Assembly: GCA_017599285.1 (NCBI GenBank)
Contig: JAGFXX010000001.1
Span: forward strand, 1,302,001 to 1,366,000
Direction: 5' to 3'
Source: Cereibacter azotoformans
GTDB taxonomy: Bacteria > Pseudomonadota > Alphaproteobacteria > Rhodobacterales > Rhodobacteraceae
DNA length: 64,000 nucleotides
Shown one piece after another: positions 1 through 13,280 of the stretch (the first letter of the stretch is position 1; every line of letters begins with the position of its first letter). A program made the translations under genes and the position numbers. The notes beneath the pieces were generated by a model that made no database searches, was not told the DNA's origin, and was given only the letters and a program-made list of their open reading frames with translations.

Positions 1-3
1 CAT
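1..3 (-). CDS. Possible start codon of a gene that runs off the left edge
   Basis: The first three bases read ATG on the minus strand. Seven bases upstream of it lies GAGGGG, a good ribosome binding site (bases 11-16). This would be the gene after the hybrid kinase on the same strand, with about 106 bases between them. Only the start codon is inside the window, so no product can be named and the call rests on spacing alone. The gap up to base 109 shows no other feature. Confidence 0.3.
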
Positions 4-109
4 GACAATCCCCCTCGATGCCGGAAGATTAGGGCGAAAGGGCGCGGTGCGGCTATGTGACCTTGGTCGTAGTGACGCAGAGCGGCCCGTGCGGCGCCGC
101 GTCACGCCG

Positions 110-2311
110 CTACAGGGCGCCCAGAAACTGCTCGAGGGCACGGGCGTCGATCGGCTTCTGGATCAGCCCCACGCCGGCCTCGGCGCAGAGCGCGGCAATC
201 TCGGGGCGGCGGGCGGCGGTCACGATGCAGGCCGGCACCGGCCCGTGCCGCCCGTGGATCGCCCGGATGAACTCCACCCCCGTCATCCCCGCGCCAAGCT
301 GCTGATCGACGAGAAAGAAATCGGGCAGGATGCCGATCTCGTCGATCAGGTCCAATGCCTCCTCGCCCGAAGGGGCGTCGAGCACGCTCACCCCCCATTT
401 CTCCAGCAGAAGCCCCATCGCCTGCCGCAGGTCGTCGTCATTCTCGACCAGGAAGGCGATCTTGTCCTGCACCGCGACCTTCGCCTGTGCCCGCGCCTCC
501 GAGGCATCCGCGGGCGCGGGCGGCGGCGCGCTCTCGGCCCGCGGCACCTGCAGCATGAAACAGGTGCCCCGCCCGATCTCGGAACGCAGACCCAGCGGAT
601 GGCCCAGAAGCCCGCAGGCACGCTCGACGATGGCCAGCCCGAGGCCCATCCCCTCCGAGGGCGAGGCGGGCGCGTCGAGCCGGTGGAACTCCTTGAAGAT
701 GGCTTCCTGATCGGCCTCGGCAATGCCGGGGCCGGTGTCCCACACTTCGAGCCGCACCATCCCCCGCCGCCGCCGCGCCCCCACCAGCACCCGGCCCCGC
801 GCGGTGTAGCGGATCGCATTGCCGATCAGGTTCTGCAGGATGCGGCGCAGGTAGGTCGGGTCCGAGGCCACCAGCGCCCCCGAGGGCAGCACCGTCAGCC
901 GGAGCCCCCGCGCCGCGGCGATGGGCGCGAATTCGTCGGACAGCTGCGCCATCAGCCGGTCCAGCCGCACCGGCTGCACGCTGACCGCCGCCCGGCCGGA
1001 CTCGAGCTTCGAGATGTCGAGCAGCGCGCCGAGGATCCCTTCCACCGAATCGAGCGCCTTCTGCGCCTTGGCCAGCGCCTCGCGGCTTTCCGGCGCCACC
1101 GCCTCGTCGCCGATGCTGGCAATGAAGAGCTTGGCCGCCGAGAGGGGCTGCAGGAGGTCGTGGCTCGCCGCCGCCACGAAGCGCGAGCGCGAGGCGTTGG
1201 CGCGCTCGGCATGGGCCAGCGCATCCTCCAGCTCCAGCGTGCGCTCCATCACGCGGGCCTCGAGCGTCTCGTTGGCGCGCGACAGCGCCTCGATCGCCGC
1301 GCGTTCGGCGGTGACGTCGGTGAAGCTCATCACGAAGCCGCGGTCGGGCATCTCCTGCGCGAAGACGTCGAGGATCAGCTCATCGTGGCGCCGCAGCTCG
1401 AACGACAAGGGCGGGCGCTCGTGGCGGGCCTGAACCCAGGCTTCCAGCTGGCCCGCATCCATCCCCTCGCCAAAGCTGATCTCGTGCGCGAAGCGTTCCA
1501 GCAGGTAGCCAAAGCTGACCCCCAGCCGGAAGCGGTTCATCGGGATCGCCAGCAGCGAGCCCAGACGCTGGTTCCAGCCGACGAGACGTCCCTCGGCGTC
1601 GAAGATGCAGACCCCCTGGTTGATGTGGTCGAGCGTCGCCCGGATCACGCGGGCCTGATCGTCCAGCATCTTGCCGCGTTCCAGCCGCTCGATTCGGATC
1701 AGGTCGGTCACATCGGTCTGCAGGATCACCGTTCCGCCATCGGCCGTGCGATGCTCGGACACCTGCAGCCAGCGGTCCCAGATCAGCCGCACGTTGAAGA
1801 TGGAATGCCGGTCGTAGTGGCGGCGCTTGCGGCGAATCGCCCAGTCCTCGGGCGTCTCGGCCTCGGGCAGCGCCAGATAGCGCGAGCGGCTGACCCGGTC
1901 GATGTAGCTGCCGAAGGTGAGGCCGGGCTTCAGATGCTCCTGCACGTCCAGCATGTGCATCCCGAAGCGCGAGTTGCAGAGCACGAGCACATCGTCGGCG
2001 TCGAAGAGCGCAAAGCCTTCCTGCACCGTCTCGATGGCACTGGCGAGGTTCTGGCGCGCCTCTTCGGCGGCGCGCGTGGCCTCGGCCAGCCGCTCGTTGG
2101 ACAGGTTCAGCAGTTCCAGCGTGCGCTGCAGGTCGGCCGTCCGCTCGCGCACCTGATCCTCGAGCATGGCCGCGCGCTGGAACTGCGCATAGGCCGCGCC
2201 GCTGTCGTCCGTCGTCCGCTCGACCCGCGCCATCAGGGCGCGCACGATCTCGAGCAGCTTGTCGCGCTGGCGTTCGGGCGGATCGGTCGGGTCGATCAGG
2301 GCGAAGCTCAT
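110..2311 (-). CDS. PAS-domain hybrid histidine kinase, NahK-like
   Basis: A soluble hybrid sensor kinase of 733 residues without transmembrane segments. It opens with a coiled coil (about 40-75), then two PAS-like regions (about 85-200 and 230-340), a dimerisation/phosphoacceptor helix with the H-box AAASHDLLQPLSAA (His near residue 384), an ATPase domain with DTGPGIA and GMGLGLAIV, and a C-terminal receiver (about 615-733) with the phosphoacceptor Asp in FFLVDQQLG. The H-box form is typical of the NahK/ErcS' type of hybrid kinase. Its ATG overlaps the stop of the FIST gene (ATGA), so the two are translationally coupled. Known NosP proteins regulate a neighbouring NahK kinase; that this pair senses nitric oxide is inferred from the pairing. 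The receiver may relay phosphate to the nearby response regulator. Confidence 0.88.
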   Translation of the reverse strand: MSFALIDPTDPPERQRDKLLEIVRALMARVERTTDDSGAAYAQFQRAAMLEDQVRERTADLQRTLELLNLSNERLAEATRAAEEARQNLASAIETVQEGFALFDADDVLVLCNSRFGMHMLDVQEHLKPGLTFGSYIDRVSRSRYLALPEAETPEDWAIRRKRRHYDRHSIFNVRLIWDRWLQVSEHRTADGGTVILQTDVTDLIRIERLERGKMLDDQARVIRATLDHINQGVCIFDAEGRLVGWNQRLGSLLAIPMNRFRLGVSFGYLLERFAHEISFGEGMDAGQLEAWVQARHERPPLSFELRRHDELILDVFAQEMPDRGFVMSFTDVTAERAAIEALSRANETLEARVMERTLELEDALAHAERANASRSRFVAAASHDLLQPLSAAKLFIASIGDEAVAPESREALAKAQKALDSVEGILGALLDISKLESGRAAVSVQPVRLDRLMAQLSDEFAPIAAARGLRLTVLPSGALVASDPTYLRRILQNLIGNAIRYTARGRVLVGARRRRGMVRLEVWDTGPGIAEADQEAIFKEFHRLDAPASPSEGMGLGLAIVERACGLLGHPLGLRSEIGRGTCFMLQVPRAESAPPPAPADASEARAQAKVAVQDKIAFLVENDDDLRQAMGLLLEKWGVSVLDAPSGEEALDLIDEIGILPDFFLVDQQLGAGMTGVEFIRAIHGRHGPVPACIVTAARRPEIAALCAEAGVGLIQKPIDARALEQFLGAL

Positions 2312-3486
2312 GGCTCCTCCGGCGGATAGATCGCGACGCCCGTCATGGTCTGGTTCACATGCATCCCGTTGAGCTGCTCGCCATAGGTCGAGAAGCCCAC
2401 CACCCGATGCTGCCGCAGGAGGCGCGACACCGCCCCGACGGCCTGGCTGTCGAGCGCCTCCATCCGGCGCAGGACGCAGTCGCAGGCGACGATGGCCGAG
2501 GGCGGCCCCTCGGCCCCCAGCGCGGCCAGTTCACCCGCGAGATGCCCGACCAGATCCTGCGGCTCGGCCAGCGTCAGCACCAGCCCCTCGTCGATGGCCG
2601 AGAAGAAGACGAGATCCCCGTTCGGCGCGACCTCGCGGATGGCCCGGACATGGTGCTTGCCGCCGATGCGCACGACGACCGGATGGGCCGCAAAGGTGAA
2701 GCTGTCGAGCTGGTCCGGGTCCTTTCCCAGAAGCCGCGCATATTCCTGCGCCGCCGGTTCGGCGTTGATCCGGCGCACGATCCGGCGGGCGGGATCGGCC
2801 TCGGTCACCACCATCCGCTGATCCGTGGGGCGGAAATGGTCGAGGTTGAAGACCCGCACGCGGCAGTCGCTGCGCACCAGCGCCAGCACCGCCGCGTCGC
2901 GCAGCACCTCCGCATTGTGGATCACGAAGGTCTCGCGGAAGCGCACCCCGTCGGCGGCCGAGCCGCCGAACAGCGGCACCGGCCCCAGCCCCGCCGCCAG
3001 CGCCGAGGCCAGCTCATCCTCGCGCGTGGACAGGCCATCCACCATCAGGAAGGCAAATTCGCCCGGCCAGTCCGCCCGGTCGCGGGCCAGCGCGTCGCGC
3101 TCGCGGATGAGCCGGCCGATCAACGCCTCGCGGTCGAGACGGGCAAGATCCCGCACCACGACCGGGCGGGCGCGGAAATGCGCCTCCGGCAGGGCGACGG
3201 CCACGATCTCGCCTTCGGTGTAGCCGTCGGAACTGATCTCGCCGGCGGTGGTGCAGCCGATGACCGGCACGGCACCGAACACCGCGTCCGCCTCGCGCGC
3301 CAGCGCCGCAACATCGGCGCCGGGGCTCACGAAGAGGATCACGAGCCCGAAGGGTCCCGCCCCCAGCGCCTCGGCAAGACGATGCGCGGCCTCGGGCGTG
3401 TCGCTCGTCACATGGGCGCTGGGGACGAGCGCCGGGGCGCCGCCATCCCGCCCCCCCGCGACCGCCCGCTCGCGCAATCCTTCCAT
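2308..3486 (-). CDS. FIST-domain sensor protein, NosP-like
   Basis: A cytoplasmic protein of 392 residues with FIST_N (about 25-220) and FIST_C (about 225-375) domains; GCTTAGEIS and LFGGSAADG are typical FIST_N motifs and VGFSTYGEQ is typical of FIST_C. FIST proteins of this size placed beside a NahK-like kinase include NosP, a haem-based nitric-oxide sensor that controls the kinase. The start at 3486 was chosen because GGGAGG lies about eight bases upstream; the open frame extends twelve codons further without a better site. Its stop overlaps the kinase start by four bases. Haem binding cannot be shown from sequence, and another small-molecule ligand is possible. Confidence 0.82.
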   Translation of the reverse strand: MEGLRERAVAGGRDGGAPALVPSAHVTSDTPEAAHRLAEALGAGPFGLVILFVSPGADVAALAREADAVFGAVPVIGCTTAGEISSDGYTEGEIVAVALPEAHFRARPVVVRDLARLDREALIGRLIRERDALARDRADWPGEFAFLMVDGLSTREDELASALAAGLGPVPLFGGSAADGVRFRETFVIHNAEVLRDAAVLALVRSDCRVRVFNLDHFRPTDQRMVVTEADPARRIVRRINAEPAAQEYARLLGKDPDQLDSFTFAAHPVVVRIGGKHHVRAIREVAPNGDLVFFSAIDEGLVLTLAEPQDLVGHLAGELAALGAEGPPSAIVACDCVLRRMEALDSQAVGAVSRLLRQHRVVGFSTYGEQLNGMHVNQTMTGVAIYPPEEP

Positions 3487-3596
3487 CGGCCGTCCTCCCG
3501 GTCGGAGCCTAATGCGCCGCATCCGCGCCTGACAAGCATCCCGAACGGACCCGGCCGCCGCGGGATGAGCCAGGAAGGGTCGACCGCCGGATCGGG

Positions 3597-4277
3597 TCAG
3601 GAATTCTCGGGCATCAGGCTGGCGAAGCTCGCCTCCTGCACCATCAGGACCGCCTGTGTCCGGCTCTGGACCCCGAGCTTGCGCATGATAGCGGTGACAT
3701 GCGCCTTCACGGTCGTCTCGGCGATGGTGAGGTCATAGGCGATCTGCTTGTTCAGCCGCCCCTCGCAGATGAGTTGCAGGATCTTCGCCTGCTGCCGGGT
3801 CAGCAGCGACAGGCGGGCGATGGCCTCCTCGCGCTGGCTGGCGGGCGCGCCCGGTGAATGGGGGGTGAAGCCTTCGGGCAGGTAGCTGCGCCCCTCGCGG
3901 ATCGCCTCGAAGGCCGCGCGGAAGATCTCGCGCCGCGAGTGCTTGGGCACGAAGCCGGCCGCCCCGGCCTTGAGGGCCGCGCCGATCACCCGGTTGTCGG
4001 CGAGCGACGAGACCACCACGACCGGCACGCCGCCCAGGCTCGCCTTCAGCCGGATCAGCCCGTCAAGCCCGTTCACGTCCGGCAGGTTCAGATCGAGCAC
4101 CACCACATCGAAGGCCGGCTGCAGATCGAGCCGCGCCAGCGCCGTCTCGAGCCGGTCGGCGGACTCGATATGCGTCAGCCCCGCGACGGCCTTGAGCGTC
4201 ATGCTCAGCGCGTCGCAGAAGAGCGGGTGATCGTCGATGATCAGCGCGGACTGGAGCGGTCGGGCAGGTTCGGTCAT
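3597..4277 (-). CDS. LuxR/NarL-family response regulator
   Basis: A two-domain response regulator of 226 residues: receiver at about 10-125 with acidic residues IIDDH, the phosphoacceptor Asp in VVLDLNLPD (about 60) and the conserved Lys in VPKHS; then a LuxR-type helix-turn-helix at about 155-215 (LTRQQAKILQLICEG, VKAHVTAIMRKLGV). It is the first gene of a same-strand run with the FIST protein and hybrid kinase, about 110 bases upstream of the FIST start, and is the likely output partner of the kinase. Its targets are unknown. The sequence upstream (4278-4456) must carry its promoter, but no clear -35/-10 pair stands out. Confidence 0.87.
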   Translation of the reverse strand: MTEPARPLQSALIIDDHPLFCDALSMTLKAVAGLTHIESADRLETALARLDLQPAFDVVVLDLNLPDVNGLDGLIRLKASLGGVPVVVVSSLADNRVIGAALKAGAAGFVPKHSRREIFRAAFEAIREGRSYLPEGFTPHSPGAPASQREEAIARLSLLTRQQAKILQLICEGRLNKQIAYDLTIAETTVKAHVTAIMRKLGVQSRTQAVLMVQEASFASLMPENS

Positions 4278-4416
4278 GGGCGTCCCATACGTCTTTGCAT
4301 GAGGCTAGCATATCCCCCGGACGGGATAACCCGGCCAAAGGTCGGATCGACAGCCCCGGCGGAACCGGGGTCGGGCCGCTCTCCGGCCCGTCGCGGACGC
4401 AGGCGGGCCGCCCGGC

Positions 4417-4439
4417 GGCAGGGGCGGCCCGCCCCTGCC
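4417..4439 (-). terminator. Hairpin downstream of pgm
   Basis: A perfect 10-bp GC-rich stem with a three-base loop (arms 4417-4426 and 4430-4439) lies just beyond the stop of pgm, the last gene of the glycogen operon. There is no T run after it, so it may be a weak terminator or a 3'-end stabiliser. Confidence 0.5.
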
Positions 4440-4456
4440 CCGTCCGGCCGGAAGGC

Positions 4457-8198
<3,742 letters not shown>

Positions 8199-8202
<4 letters not shown>

Positions 8203-9635
8203 GCGACAAGCTCCCGGTAGAGCGCGGCATAGGCCGCGGCCGAGGTCTGCCACCCGACCGGATGGCGCATCGCGTTCTTCTGGACCTTCTCCCAGAGGGC
8301 GTGATCGGCGTAGAGGTGGATCAGCCGCCGCAGCGCCTCGGCAAAGGCCGGAGGCTCGGTCGGATGGAAGGTGAGACCCGTGGCACAGCCCGCCGTCAGG
8401 GCGGCGGGGTTCGCGTTGATGATCGTGTCGGCAAGCCCGCCCGTCAGCGCCACCACCGGAATGGCCCCGTAGCGCAGCCCGTACATCTGCGTCAGCCCGC
8501 AGGGCTCGAACCGCGAGGGCACCAGCACCGCATCGCCACCCGCAAACATCAGGTGCGACAGCCCCTCGTCATAGCCGATCCGCACCCCCACGCGGCCGGG
8601 AAAGCGCACCTCCAGCTCGCGCATGGCGCCTTCCAGCGCCGCATCTCCCGTTCCCAGCACCGCAAGCCCGCCGCCCGCGGCGATGAAGTCGGGCAGGACC
8701 TCGGGGATCAGGTCGATCCCCTTCTGATAGGTCAGTCGGCTCACCAGGATCGCCAGCGGCCCCGGCACATCAAGCTTGAAGGCGCCCGACAGCACCGCCC
8801 GGTTCTCGGCCTTGGCCTTCAGGCTGCGGGCGGTGTAGGGCCGCTCCTCGGCCTCGGGCGACCAGATGTCGGTATCGACGCCGTTCAGGATGCCCGAGAC
8901 CTGCCCCGCGCGCGCCGCGATCACGCCCTGCAGCCCCATGCCGAACTCGGGCCGCATCAGCTCACAGGCATAGGTGGGCGAGACGGTGGTGATATGGTCC
9001 GCCGTCACCAGCCCCGCCTTCAGCGACGACAGCCCGCCGTAATATTCCAGCGCCGCCGGATGAAACTCCGAGGCCGGAAGCCTCAGCGAGGGCAGCAGCG
9101 CCGCCGGCGCCCATCCCTGGAAGGCGATGTTGTGCACGGTCAGCACCGAACGCACGCCGCCGCTGCCCCAATAGGCCAGATAGGCCGGCGCAAAACCCGC
9201 CTGCCAGTCATGCGCATGAAGCACCTCCGGCCGCCAGCCATCCGACAGCCCCTCGCGCGCAATCCGCGCCGCGATCCAGGACAGCGCCGCGAACCGCTGC
9301 GCATTGTCGCCCCAGTCGCCCCAGGGCCCGGCATAGGGCCCGCCCTCGCGGTCGTAGAGATGCGGCGCATCGAGCAGCAGCATCCTGCGTCCCGCCACCT
9401 CGCCCGCCATCACCCGGCCCCGGCCGCCAAAGAGATCCTCTTCGGAAAAGACCTCCTCCATCTGCTCGAGCCGCCACCGCAGCGGGCGATAGCAGGGCAT
9501 CAGCACCCGCATCTCCCAGCCCTCGGCCGCCAGCGCGCCGGGCAGCGCGCCCACCACATCGGCCAGTCCGCCGGTCTTCAGCAGCGGCACGCACTCGGAA
9601 GCCACCGACAACACCCGTCCGCGCGCCGTCTCCAT
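8199..9635 (-). CDS. glgA: Glycogen synthase (ADP-glucose specific)
   Basis: Transfers glucose from ADP-glucose to the growing alpha-1,4 glucan. It is a GT5 family, GT-B fold enzyme of 478 residues with the N-terminal ADP-glucose loop KTGGLADVVGALP (about 16-28) and the C-terminal motif PSRFEPCGLTQMYGLRYG. The ATG at 9635 was chosen because AAGGA lies ten bases upstream and the family begins about there. The longest open frame starts at 9692, but that ATG belongs to an intergenic repeat (9688-9736) and adds unrelated residues. Its stop overlaps the glgX start. Confidence 0.94.
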
Positions 9636-9687
9636 CCTGTCCCCGTCCTTCATCCGCCTGCCCCGGGGCGCGCCCGCCCCGGCCTCT

Positions 9688-9736
9688 TTCATTCTGGTCC
9701 AAATATCCCGCGGGGGTGCGGGGGCGCGAAGCCCCC
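9688..9736 (-). repeat. Dispersed hairpin-plus-ATATTTGG repeat, copy A (glgC-glgA gap)
   Basis: Read on the minus strand: a GC hairpin (arms 9731-9736 and 9720-9725, loop of five), a short GC spacer, and a core at 9688-9709 matching GGATATTTGGACCAGAATGAA-type copies elsewhere in the window (24733, 33181, 37112). It lies between glgC and glgA in the operon and contains the upstream ATG that makes the glgA frame look longer. Confidence 0.85.
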
Positions 9737-9743
9737 GCCGCCC

Positions 9744-11015
9744 TCAGCCCAGCGCACGCGCCCGGGCGTCGAGCATGTCCTGCGTCACCAGCACGATCCC
9801 CCCCTCCGAGCGGCGGAACCAGCGCGCATCCTCCTCCGGCTCCTGGCCGATCACCAGCCCCTCGGGGATCACGACCCCGCGGTCGAGCACGCAGTTCGTC
9901 AGATCCGCCTTCCGGTTCACCGTCACATGCGGCAGCGCCACCACATGGCTCAGCGACGAATAGCTGTGCGTCCGGCAGCCGGTGAACAGCAGCGAGCTGC
10001 GGATCTCGCTGCCCGACACGATGCAGTCGCCCGAGACCAGCGACGAGATCGCCATGCCCCGCCGCCGCTCGCTGTCATGGATGAACTTGGCCGGCGGTAC
10101 GATCTGCGAATAGGTCCAGATCGGCCATTCCCGGTCATAGAGGTCCAGCTTGGGCGTGAAATGCGTGAGGTCGATGTTGGCCTGCCAGAAGGCGTCGATC
10201 GTGCCCACGTCGCGCCAGTAGGGCTCGGTCTCGAGGCCGGTCATCACGCAACTGTCGGAAAAGCGGTGCGCCATCGCCTTGCCGTTCCTGACGATCGCGG
10301 GGATCAGGTCGTGGCCGAAGTCATGGCTCGAGTTCGGGTCTTCGGCGTCGCGGATCAGCAGGTCGCGCAGGAAGGCCCAGTCGAAGACATAGATCCCCAT
10401 CGAGGCCAGCGCATTGCCCTCGTCGCCCGGAATGCCCGGCGGGTCGGCGGGCTTTTCGAGAAAGTCGGTGATGCGCAGGCTGGCATCCACATGCATCACG
10501 CCGAAGGCCGTGGCCTCCATCCGCGGCACGGTCAGGCAGCCGATGGTCACATCCGCGCCGGTCTCGCAATGCTGGCGCAGCATGATCTCGTAATCCATCT
10601 TGTAGACGTGATCGCCCGCAAGGATGATCACATACTTGATGTCGTAGCTGTCCACGATGTCGATGTTCTGCGTCACCGCATCGGCGGTGCCGAGATACCA
10701 TTTGTGCTCGTCCACCCGCTGGCTCGCCGGCAGGATGTCGAGATATTCGTTGCGCTCCTCGCGGAAGAAGTTCCAGCCGCGCTGGATGTGCCGGATGAGC
10801 GAATGCGCCTTGTATTGCGTGGCGATCGCCATCTTGCGGATGCCCGAGTTCATCGCGTTCGACAGCGCGAAGTCGATGATCCGGGCCTTGCCGCCGAAAT
10901 AGACCGCCGGTTTCGCGCGCCTGTCCGTCAGTTCCTTGAGCCGGCTGCCCCGGCCGCCCGCCAGCACGAAGGCCATGGCCTGACTTGTCAGCCTCAGTGG
11001 GGGTTGCGCCTTCAT
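9744..11015 (-). CDS. glgC: Glucose-1-phosphate adenylyltransferase (ADP-glucose pyrophosphorylase)
   Basis: Makes ADP-glucose and pyrophosphate from glucose-1-phosphate and ATP, the committed and allosterically controlled step of glycogen synthesis. The 423-residue protein has the nucleotidyltransferase signature [15 protein letters not shown] near the N-terminus, the sugar-nucleotide region GTADAVTQN, and a C-terminal left-handed beta-helix. The start at 11015 has GGAGG six bases upstream; the frame opens 13 codons earlier without a ribosome site. It nearly matches the R. sphaeroides enzyme as I remember it, with a few substitutions; that enzyme is known to respond to fructose-6-phosphate and pyruvate. 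Confidence 0.96.
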   Translation of the reverse strand: MKAQPPLRLTSQAMAFVLAGGRGSRLKELTDRRAKPAVYFGGKARIIDFALSNAMNSGIRKMAIATQYKAHSLIRHIQRGWNFFREERNEYLDILPASQRVDEHKWYLGTADAVTQNIDIVDSYDIKYVIILAGDHVYKMDYEIMLRQHCETGADVTIGCLTVPRMEATAFGVMHVDASLRITDFLEKPADPPGIPGDEGNALASMGIYVFDWAFLRDLLIRDAEDPNSSHDFGHDLIPAIVRNGKAMAHRFSDSCVMTGLETEPYWRDVGTIDAFWQANIDLTHFTPKLDLYDREWPIWTYSQIVPPAKFIHDSERRRGMAISSLVSGDCIVSGSEIRSSLLFTGCRTHSYSSLSHVVALPHVTVNRKADLTNCVLDRGVVIPEGLVIGQEPEEDARWFRRSEGGIVLVTQDMLDARARALG

Positions 11016-11090
11016 TCCGTCCTCCCGTGACGCGGGTTGCACCCCGCCTTTCATCCCGTTTCGCTGGGCCTGGATTGCCCGTTGCGCAAA

Positions 11091-13268
11091 TCAGCCCTGC
11101 CGGAAGATTACCGTAGACAGCGGCGGCAGCGTGACAAGGGCCGAATGTTCCTGCCCATGCCAGTGCACCGGCTCGGACAGGACGCCGCCCAGATTGCCCC
11201 GGTTCCCGCCGCCGTAGATTTCGGCATCGGTGTTGAGAACTTCATCCCACTGACCCTCGGCCGGAAGCCCGAGGCGGATCCGCCGTTCAACGGGGGTGAA
11301 GTTCATCGCAGCCACCACCATCGGCTCATCCACCCGGCCCCGCCGGATGAAGGCATAGAGGGAATGGTCCGAGTCATTGGCCTCCAGCCAGACGAACCCC
11401 TCGGGCCGCGCGTCGTTGCGGTGCAGCGCCGGTGTCGTGCGATAGAGCCGGTTCAGATCGCGCACGAGGCTTTGCACGCCCCGGTGCAGCGGATGGTCAA
11501 GCTGCTGCCACTCGAGTTCAGCGGCGTGGTTCCACTCGCGCCCCTGCGCGAACTCGCAGCCCATGAACAGGAGCTTCTTGCCCGGGTGCGTCCACATGTA
11601 GCCGTAGTAGGCGCGCAGGTTGGCGAACTTCTCGGCCCCCTCGCCCGGCATCTTCGCGATCATCGAGCCCTTGCCATGCACCACCTCGTCGTGGCTGATC
11701 GGCAGGATGTAGTTCTCGGACCAGGCGTAATGCAGGCTGAAGGTCATCTGGTGGTGATGGTGCCGCCGATGCACCGGGTCGCGCGACATGTAGTCGAGCG
11801 TGTCGTTCATCCAGCCCATGTTCCACTTGAAGCCGAAGCCGAGCCCGCCCTGATCCACGGGCCGAGAGACGCCGGGGAAGGCCGTGCTCTCCTCGGCCAC
11901 CGTCATCACGCCCGCATCCTCGCCATAGACGGTGGCGTTGACGCGGCGCAAAAGGTCGATGGCCTCGTAGTTCTCGCGCCCGCCGTCGCGGTTGGGCACC
12001 CATTCGCCCGCCTTGCGCGAATAGTCGCGGTAAAGCATCGAGGCCACCGCATCCACGCGCAGCCCGTCGATGTGATAGTCCTCAAGCCAGTAGAGCGCGT
12101 TCGAGGTCAGCCAGTTCGCCACCTCGGTCCGGCCAAAGTTGTAGATCAGCGTGTTCCAGTCCTGATGGAAGCCTTCGCGCGGGTCGGCGTGCTCGTAGAG
12201 CGGCGTCCCGTCGAAGCGCCCGAGCCCATGCGCATCCGTCGGGAAATGGCCCGGCACCCAGTCGATCAGCACGCCCAGCCCCTTCGCATGGGCGGCCTCC
12301 ACCAGCGCGCGCAACCCGTCCGGCGTGCCGTGGCGGATGGTGGGGGCAAAGAGCCCCACCGGCTGGTAGCCCCACGAGCCGTCGAACGGATGCTCGCTGA
12401 TCGGCATCAGCTCGATATGGGTGAAGCCCATCTCGGCCGCATAATCCACCAGATCGCGCGCAAGCTCGGTGTAGGAGAGCATCCGCCCGCCCTCGCCGCG
12501 CTTCCAGCTGCCGAGATGGACCTCGTAGATCGAGATCGGCGCCTCGACCGAATGGCGCGCGGCCCGCGTGGCCATCCAGTCCGCGTCCTGCCAGTCGCGC
12601 TGTCCCAGCGCACGGACCACCGAGGCCGTGCGCGGCGGATGTTCGGATCCGAAGCCCACCGGATCGGCCTTCAGCGGCAGAAGCTCGCCCCCCGGTCCCC
12701 GGATCTCGTATTTGTAGGCCGCACCCTCGCCCACTCCGGGCAGGAAGGTCTCCCAGACGCCGGTGGGTCCGCGGCGGCGCATCGGGTGGCGTCGGCCATC
12801 CCAGATGTTGAAGTCGCCCACCACCGAGACGCGCTGCGCATTGGGCGCCCAGACCGCGAAATGGGTGCCCTCGACCCCCTCGTGGCGGATCGGGTGGGCC
12901 CCCAGCACCTGCCAGAGCCGCCGGTGCGTGCCCTCGCCCAGAAGATACTCGTCCAGCTCGCCCAGCACCGGGCCGAAGCGGAACGGATCCTCGAACTGCC
13001 AGACCGCGCCATGCCCCTCGGCGCGCAGCCGGTAGGGCTCGCACCCCATCCGGACGGCAAAGAGGCCGGGGAAGCCCGCCACTCCTTCGGCCTCGATCTC
13101 GCGCGAGGCGAGCACGGTGAGGCGATCGGCGCCCGGCACGAAGGCGGTGAGCACATGGCCCTCCCCCCGCCGGTGCAGCCCCAGAACCGAGAAGGGATCG
13201 CCATGCGCCCCCTCGACGATGGCTTGTGCGACGACGGGATCGACAAGCGTCTCAGGGGATTTGGCCAT
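11091..13268 (-). CDS. glgB: 1,4-alpha-glucan branching enzyme
   Basis: Cuts alpha-1,4 chains and rejoins them as alpha-1,6 branches. The protein has 725 residues: an N-terminal CBM48 region with [19 protein letters not shown], a GH13 catalytic barrel with the nucleophile region [18 protein letters not shown] and the acid region [14 protein letters not shown], and an all-beta C-terminal domain. GAGGA a few bases before the ATG supports the start. It sits 12 bases after glgP and 75 bases before glgC, all on the same strand. Confidence 0.96.
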   Translation of the reverse strand: MAKSPETLVDPVVAQAIVEGAHGDPFSVLGLHRRGEGHVLTAFVPGADRLTVLASREIEAEGVAGFPGLFAVRMGCEPYRLRAEGHGAVWQFEDPFRFGPVLGELDEYLLGEGTHRRLWQVLGAHPIRHEGVEGTHFAVWAPNAQRVSVVGDFNIWDGRRHPMRRRGPTGVWETFLPGVGEGAAYKYEIRGPGGELLPLKADPVGFGSEHPPRTASVVRALGQRDWQDADWMATRAARHSVEAPISIYEVHLGSWKRGEGGRMLSYTELARDLVDYAAEMGFTHIELMPISEHPFDGSWGYQPVGLFAPTIRHGTPDGLRALVEAAHAKGLGVLIDWVPGHFPTDAHGLGRFDGTPLYEHADPREGFHQDWNTLIYNFGRTEVANWLTSNALYWLEDYHIDGLRVDAVASMLYRDYSRKAGEWVPNRDGGRENYEAIDLLRRVNATVYGEDAGVMTVAEESTAFPGVSRPVDQGGLGFGFKWNMGWMNDTLDYMSRDPVHRRHHHHQMTFSLHYAWSENYILPISHDEVVHGKGSMIAKMPGEGAEKFANLRAYYGYMWTHPGKKLLFMGCEFAQGREWNHAAELEWQQLDHPLHRGVQSLVRDLNRLYRTTPALHRNDARPEGFVWLEANDSDHSLYAFIRRGRVDEPMVVAAMNFTPVERRIRLGLPAEGQWDEVLNTDAEIYGGGNRGNLGGVLSEPVHWHGQEHSALVTLPPLSTVIFRQG

Positions 13269-13280
13269 GATTCCTCGGAG

